Source: Thaumasiovibrio sp043421945
GTDB lineage: Bacteria > Pseudomonadota > Gammaproteobacteria > Enterobacterales > Vibrionaceae
NCBI GenBank assembly: GCA_043421945.1
Contig: JBHOGO010000029.1
Location: forward strand, 1 to 46,094
Reading direction: 5' to 3'
Length of the DNA stretch: 46,094 nucleotides
Under the pieces are notes generated by a model. The model was not told the DNA's origin. It did no database searches and saw nothing but the letters and a program-made list of their open reading frames with translations. Both the position numbers and the translations under genes were made by a program. Numbering within the stretch: position 1 is the first letter of the stretch; every line of letters begins with the position of its first letter. Below are positions 43,641-46,094 of this stretch, piece after piece.

Positions 43641-44192
43641 ATGGATCATTCAGTTGCGAGAGCATTATTTTCATTTACCGAGCGTTATCAACAAGCTTGG
43701 CAGGCGGCAGGTTACGCATTACCACAAGATGATCAGCTCAGTGGATTGGCATCTCCCTGTATTGAGCGCGACTCAGGTTTAGATGTGAGTTGGAAAGGGG
43801 TACCTCGAACAGCGTTAGCGGATTTTAGTAATGTAGAACAAGGCATTGAACTGCGTTTGCATGAAGATATTAAGCTGTTTTATGGTAGCCAATATGCTGC
43901 GGATATGCCTGCAGAATATCGAGGTGAGCCGTTAACATTACTGCAAGTTTGGAGTGATGAGGACTTCCCTCGTTTACAAGAAAATATTTTAGGCCACCTT
44001 GTCACGCAGCGTCGTTTAAAATTAAAGCCAACGGTGTTTATTGCCGCACTGGAGCATGAGGATAAGGTTATTTCGATCTGTAACCTCTCTGGTGAAGTCA
44101 TATTAGAAACTCTAGGAAAGTCGACTCGAGAGCGTCTTGCTGAGAATATCGACGACTTTTTAGCTGAACTCACCCCAAAGGTGAACGATTAA
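43641..44192 (+). CDS. syd: SecY-interacting protein Syd
   Basis: Syd is a peripheral protein on the cytoplasmic face of the inner membrane that binds SecY and may act in quality control of the translocon. The 183-residue product matches the family: SGLDVSWKGVPR, FSNVEQGIELRLHEDIKLFY, QYAADMPAEYRGEPLTLLQV, FPRLQENILGHLVTQRRLK and TVFIAALEHEDKVISICNLS. AAGAGG (43628-43633) points to ATG 43641. It overlaps the next gene by one base (TAATG), so the two are translationally coupled, and it is divergent from queF. Confidence 0.95.
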   Translation: MDHSVARALFSFTERYQQAWQAAGYALPQDDQLSGLASPCIERDSGLDVSWKGVPRTALADFSNVEQGIELRLHEDIKLFYGSQYAADMPAEYRGEPLTLLQVWSDEDFPRLQENILGHLVTQRRLKLKPTVFIAALEHEDKVISICNLSGEVILETLGKSTRERLAENIDDFLAELTPKVND

Positions 44193-44968
44193 TGTATGTA
44201 TGTGAGCTACAGTTTGAAATATTCGATAATACCACGCTGAGTGATGCTGAGCGTGCGATCAATGGTTTGATGGACGCGCTACGCTACAATGGCCAAGTGC
44301 TGGGGCGCGAGTTCCCCGTCGTGATTGGCGAGGGGATATTTACGGTGCGCGCGGTATGCCCAGAAGCCGAGAGCTTACATCCGAGCTACTATAGCCCTCA
44401 AGTAGAGGCGCAAATTAAGCGATTATCTCAAGCGTGCTTACTTGCGCCGAAAGTAAAGGTGTTGGGGGTCGATCTAAATTCTGACTCTTGCAGTGATACC
44501 GAAGCACCAAGTTGGTTTGTTTTATATACGAGCTTTGTACACACTTGCTCGCCATTGAAGTGCGGCGATGCCCTGATGCCTGTCCCGCTCTATCATATTC
44601 CCGCTGTCTTTAATGGTGATCAAAAGGCGATCTTGAAGTGGCAAACGGAGTGGCAGGCATGTGATGAAATTCAGATGGCTGCTGGGTGTAAGGCAGAGCA
44701 TGCTACGTTGCATGAGATTAAAGATGTCGACAGTGATCTTTTCCGACGCGGCTGGGATTTACGTGGACGCATCGAGTATTTAACGAAGATCCCTACTTAT
44801 TACTATCAGTATCAGGTGGGTGGTGAAAGTCTCGAAGCCGAAGAGCAGCGCTGTTGTCCTAAGTGTGGTTCTGCGGATTGGAAGCTGAGTGAATCACTGC
44901 ATGGATTATTTCATTTCCGTTGTGAGCCTTGCCGAATTGTTTCCAATCTTTCTTGGGACTTTCAATAG
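44192..44968 (+). CDS. DUF2310 zinc-ribbon protein
   Basis: A 258-residue cytoplasmic protein with a C-terminal zinc ribbon, CCPKCG (about 222-227) and CEPC (about 246-249). The body has PVPLYHIPAVFNGDQKAILK and RGWDLRGRIEYLTKIPTYYY, typical of the DUF2310 family as I recall it. Such proteins have been suggested to bind nucleic acids, but no function is proved. It starts on the last base of the syd stop and is surely co-transcribed with it. A terminator lies about 120 bp after the stop. Confidence 0.86.
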   Translation: MYVCELQFEIFDNTTLSDAERAINGLMDALRYNGQVLGREFPVVIGEGIFTVRAVCPEAESLHPSYYSPQVEAQIKRLSQACLLAPKVKVLGVDLNSDSCSDTEAPSWFVLYTSFVHTCSPLKCGDALMPVPLYHIPAVFNGDQKAILKWQTEWQACDEIQMAAGCKAEHATLHEIKDVDSDLFRRGWDLRGRIEYLTKIPTYYYQYQVGGESLEAEEQRCCPKCGSADWKLSESLHGLFHFRCEPCRIVSNLSWDFQ

Positions 44969-45077
44969 CTCATTGAAGAAAAAGTTCATTGAAGGAATAG
45001 CTCATTAGATGAAAGTGTGTAGGGGGATGGTGCTTCTGCACGTTTTTTAAAAGTCTGTACGTTTTTAAAAAGTCTAT
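44966..45077 (+). repeat. Short tandem direct repeats
   Basis: Two sets lie back to back. First, three degenerate copies of TAGCTCATTGAAG (44966-45009), beginning at the end of the DUF2310 gene. Second, two 19-bp copies with two differences: ACGTTTTTTAAAAGTCTGT (45040-45058) and ACGTTTTTAAAAAGTCTAT (45059-45077). Confidence 0.7.
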
Positions 45078-45086
45078 ACAAGGTTC

Positions 45087-45117
45087 AAAAGCGCTCTGAT
45101 CACATGAGCGCTTTTTT
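45087..45117. terminator. Intrinsic terminator after the syd-DUF2310 pair
   Basis: AAAAGCGCTC and GAGCGCTTTT make a 10-bp stem with loop TGATCACAT followed by further Ts (TTTTTT in total). The As on the left let it work on the minus strand as well. Confidence 0.92.
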
Positions 45118-45250
45118 ATGCTTCCTACAAAGCGATTGCAGGAAATGCATCCGTACTTCTTATCCATGAAAGCGCGACGGTAATCACCGAAGGTTAGCCC
45201 TGAAGATCAAACACCTAAAACGTCATTATTCGATATTCGAAGGCGGTCTG

Positions 45251-45550
45251 TTAACCATTATTTTGTTGTAGTAATGCGAGCTGCTCTGTTAGGGCTTTGA
45301 CTTGTGCTTCTAGCGATTGCGTTCGCGCTTCGAGCTGTGCCACGCGCTGTTCAGTATTCTCTTGAGGCTTAACTTGCGTGTAGCCAGGTACTTTGCGGGT
45401 TCGTTTCCAGCTTTGTAGGGCTGAAATGATAACAGGCATTGGAACGGGTTGAGTCAAACGAGATTTAATCAGTGCAGTGCTTGGCTCTTTCCCTTCTTCA
45501 ACAAGCGATAAGATTGCGGTTTCTAGGAGTGCTTGAATTTCGTTAGCCAC
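45251..45550 (-). CDS. Small coiled-coil protein of unknown family
   Basis: A 99-residue protein. The first part (ANEIQALLETAILSLVEEGK, then EPSTALIKSRLTQPVPMPVI) looks like a small winged-helix or helical DNA-binding fold with a basic stretch (LQSWKRTRKVPGY). The last third (about 67-96) is a leucine-heptad coiled coil (VAQLEARTQSLEAQVKALTE), likely for dimerisation. I do not recognise the family; a DNA-binding role is inference. On the minus strand GGAG (45560-45557) precedes the start. It stands alone between syd-DUF2310 and the DUF2789 gene. Confidence 0.72.
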   Translation of the reverse strand: MANEIQALLETAILSLVEEGKEPSTALIKSRLTQPVPMPVIISALQSWKRTRKVPGYTQVKPQENTEQRVAQLEARTQSLEAQVKALTEQLALLQQNNG

Positions 45551-45675
45551 AGTGTTCTCCAGGCTGATGGGGCGTATGTGATGGCCGCCACCATAGCCTG
45601 TCTTTCACCTCATTTGCAAGTGACGCCTCAATGCTGTGAAACAATATAGGCTCATCAGGTTAAGAGACGATGCCG

Positions 45676-45912
45676 TTAATGCTGCTTGCGGAGTAGGGTA
45701 TCTAAGAGATCAATCGCTTCTGACCAATCGGCATCGGCATTGAGTGCCTCGTTTAAAAAACGACGCTGAGCAGGTTGCCAAAATGCCGCTTCATAGAGGT
45801 TCTCTCCCCCATAAAGGCGATGTTGTGTCACGAACCCGTTAATGGCTTGTGGGGAACTCTCTAAACCGAGTTGTTCAAACAGTGAGGTTAAGTTATGTGA
45901 AAACAATTCCAT
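45676..45912 (-). CDS. DUF2789 domain protein
   Basis: A 78-residue protein whose order of motifs, TSLFEQLGLESSPQAINGFV, then LYEAAFWQPAQRRFLNEALN and ADADWSEAIDLLDTLLR, matches the DUF2789 family as I recall it (small helical cytoplasmic proteins of unknown function). The product from ATG 45912 begins MELFSHNLT, which fits the family better than the frame start at 45930. It is the last complete gene in the window. Confidence 0.85.
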   Translation of the reverse strand: MELFSHNLTSLFEQLGLESSPQAINGFVTQHRLYGGENLYEAAFWQPAQRRFLNEALNADADWSEAIDLLDTLLRKQH

Positions 45913-45944
45913 GAAGGCGCCCTCGACCACGGATGATAATTTTT

Positions 45945-46094
45945 AGTATAGCGTTGCTCGTCGTGCTTGCTGGCAAAATTGCGTTGAAAACCCACTCAAG
46001 GTAACAAGCAAGACTTTTTTAACAAATTGGCGTAATTCTCCACCTACAACAATCGAGCCGAAGCGAGATGTATTAGGTGGAGATGTAAGCCATT
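45945..46094 (-). other. Open frame running off the window, with inverted repeat
   Basis: On the minus strand a frame is open from the window edge for 49 codons, with SPPNTSRFGSIVVGGELRQF in its early part, and stops at about 45946. No start is visible, so it would be the end of a gene outside the window or a non-coding repeat. TCTCCACCTA (46037-46046) and TAGGTGGAGA (46074-46083) within it are perfect inverted 10-bp arms, which argues for a structured or mobile-element end rather than plain coding sequence. Confidence 0.3.

Noticed and set aside
44966..45077. Short repeats considered as a CRISPR array
   Set aside because: Units are only 13 and 19 bp, directly adjacent without spacers; no cas genes are in the window.

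Overview
The window is bacterial and looks like a chromosomal segment of a member of the Vibrionaceae. The grounds are protein similarity recalled from memory, and gene order: recC-recB-recD without ptrA; argA next to a DUF2850 gene; the mltA-tcdA / csdE-csdA / gcvA-ygdD-rlmM block; and xni, ppnN, queF, syd and a DUF2310 gene close together. The genus cannot be fixed from the sequence alone.

Layout. 1-74 is the tail of a tRNA-Asp gene. 265-3264 holds an EmrD/Bcr-type exporter facing dapD (lysine and peptidoglycan precursor synthesis), then the SOS gene yebG. 3285-4030 holds a LexA box lying between yebG and a divergent 3-methyladenine glycosylase-like gene. 4500-14026 is recC, recB and recD (double-strand break repair), with an unusually structured recC-recB spacer.

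14332-24093 is the most unusual part. Nine same-strand genes all encode secreted or membrane proteins: an ETEC_3214-like membrane protein, an MltC-type lytic transglycosylase, two periplasmic proteins, three outer-membrane-type lipoproteins (one LPP20-like, one with an apparent FlgT-C-like tail), a YbdG-like mechanosensitive channel and a cysteine-bearing outer-membrane barrel. A strong terminator separates the first seven genes from the last two. The set looks like an envelope-spanning assembly whose modules recall the Vibrio flagellar FlgO/P/T ring proteins. No flagellar gene is nearby, and I cannot name the system.

24211-26066 is argA with an ARG box, divergent from a DUF2850 gene. About 26100-27830 is an IS200/IS605-type element with an intact tnpB and a broken tnpA whose HUH motif appears to be deleted. 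27829-33371 holds a small unknown gene, mltA, tcdA, then csdE and csdA (sulfur transfer) on the other strand, a well-supported GcvB small RNA, and divergent gcvA. 33382-36013 holds a hydrolase, ygdD, rlmM and a small EF-hand protein. 36067-43577, all on the minus strand, holds xni, ppnN, a soluble diguanylate cyclase without the usual inhibitory site, a TPR/degenerate GGDEF membrane protein and queF. 43641-45912 holds syd, a zinc-ribbon protein, and two small minus-strand genes. The last bases carry a 10-bp inverted repeat and an open frame running off the edge.

Most of the window is core housekeeping. The accessory parts are the envelope cluster, the IS element and the small unknown genes. 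Named regulatory sites supported by sequence are the LexA box, the ARG box, GcvB and several intrinsic terminators.
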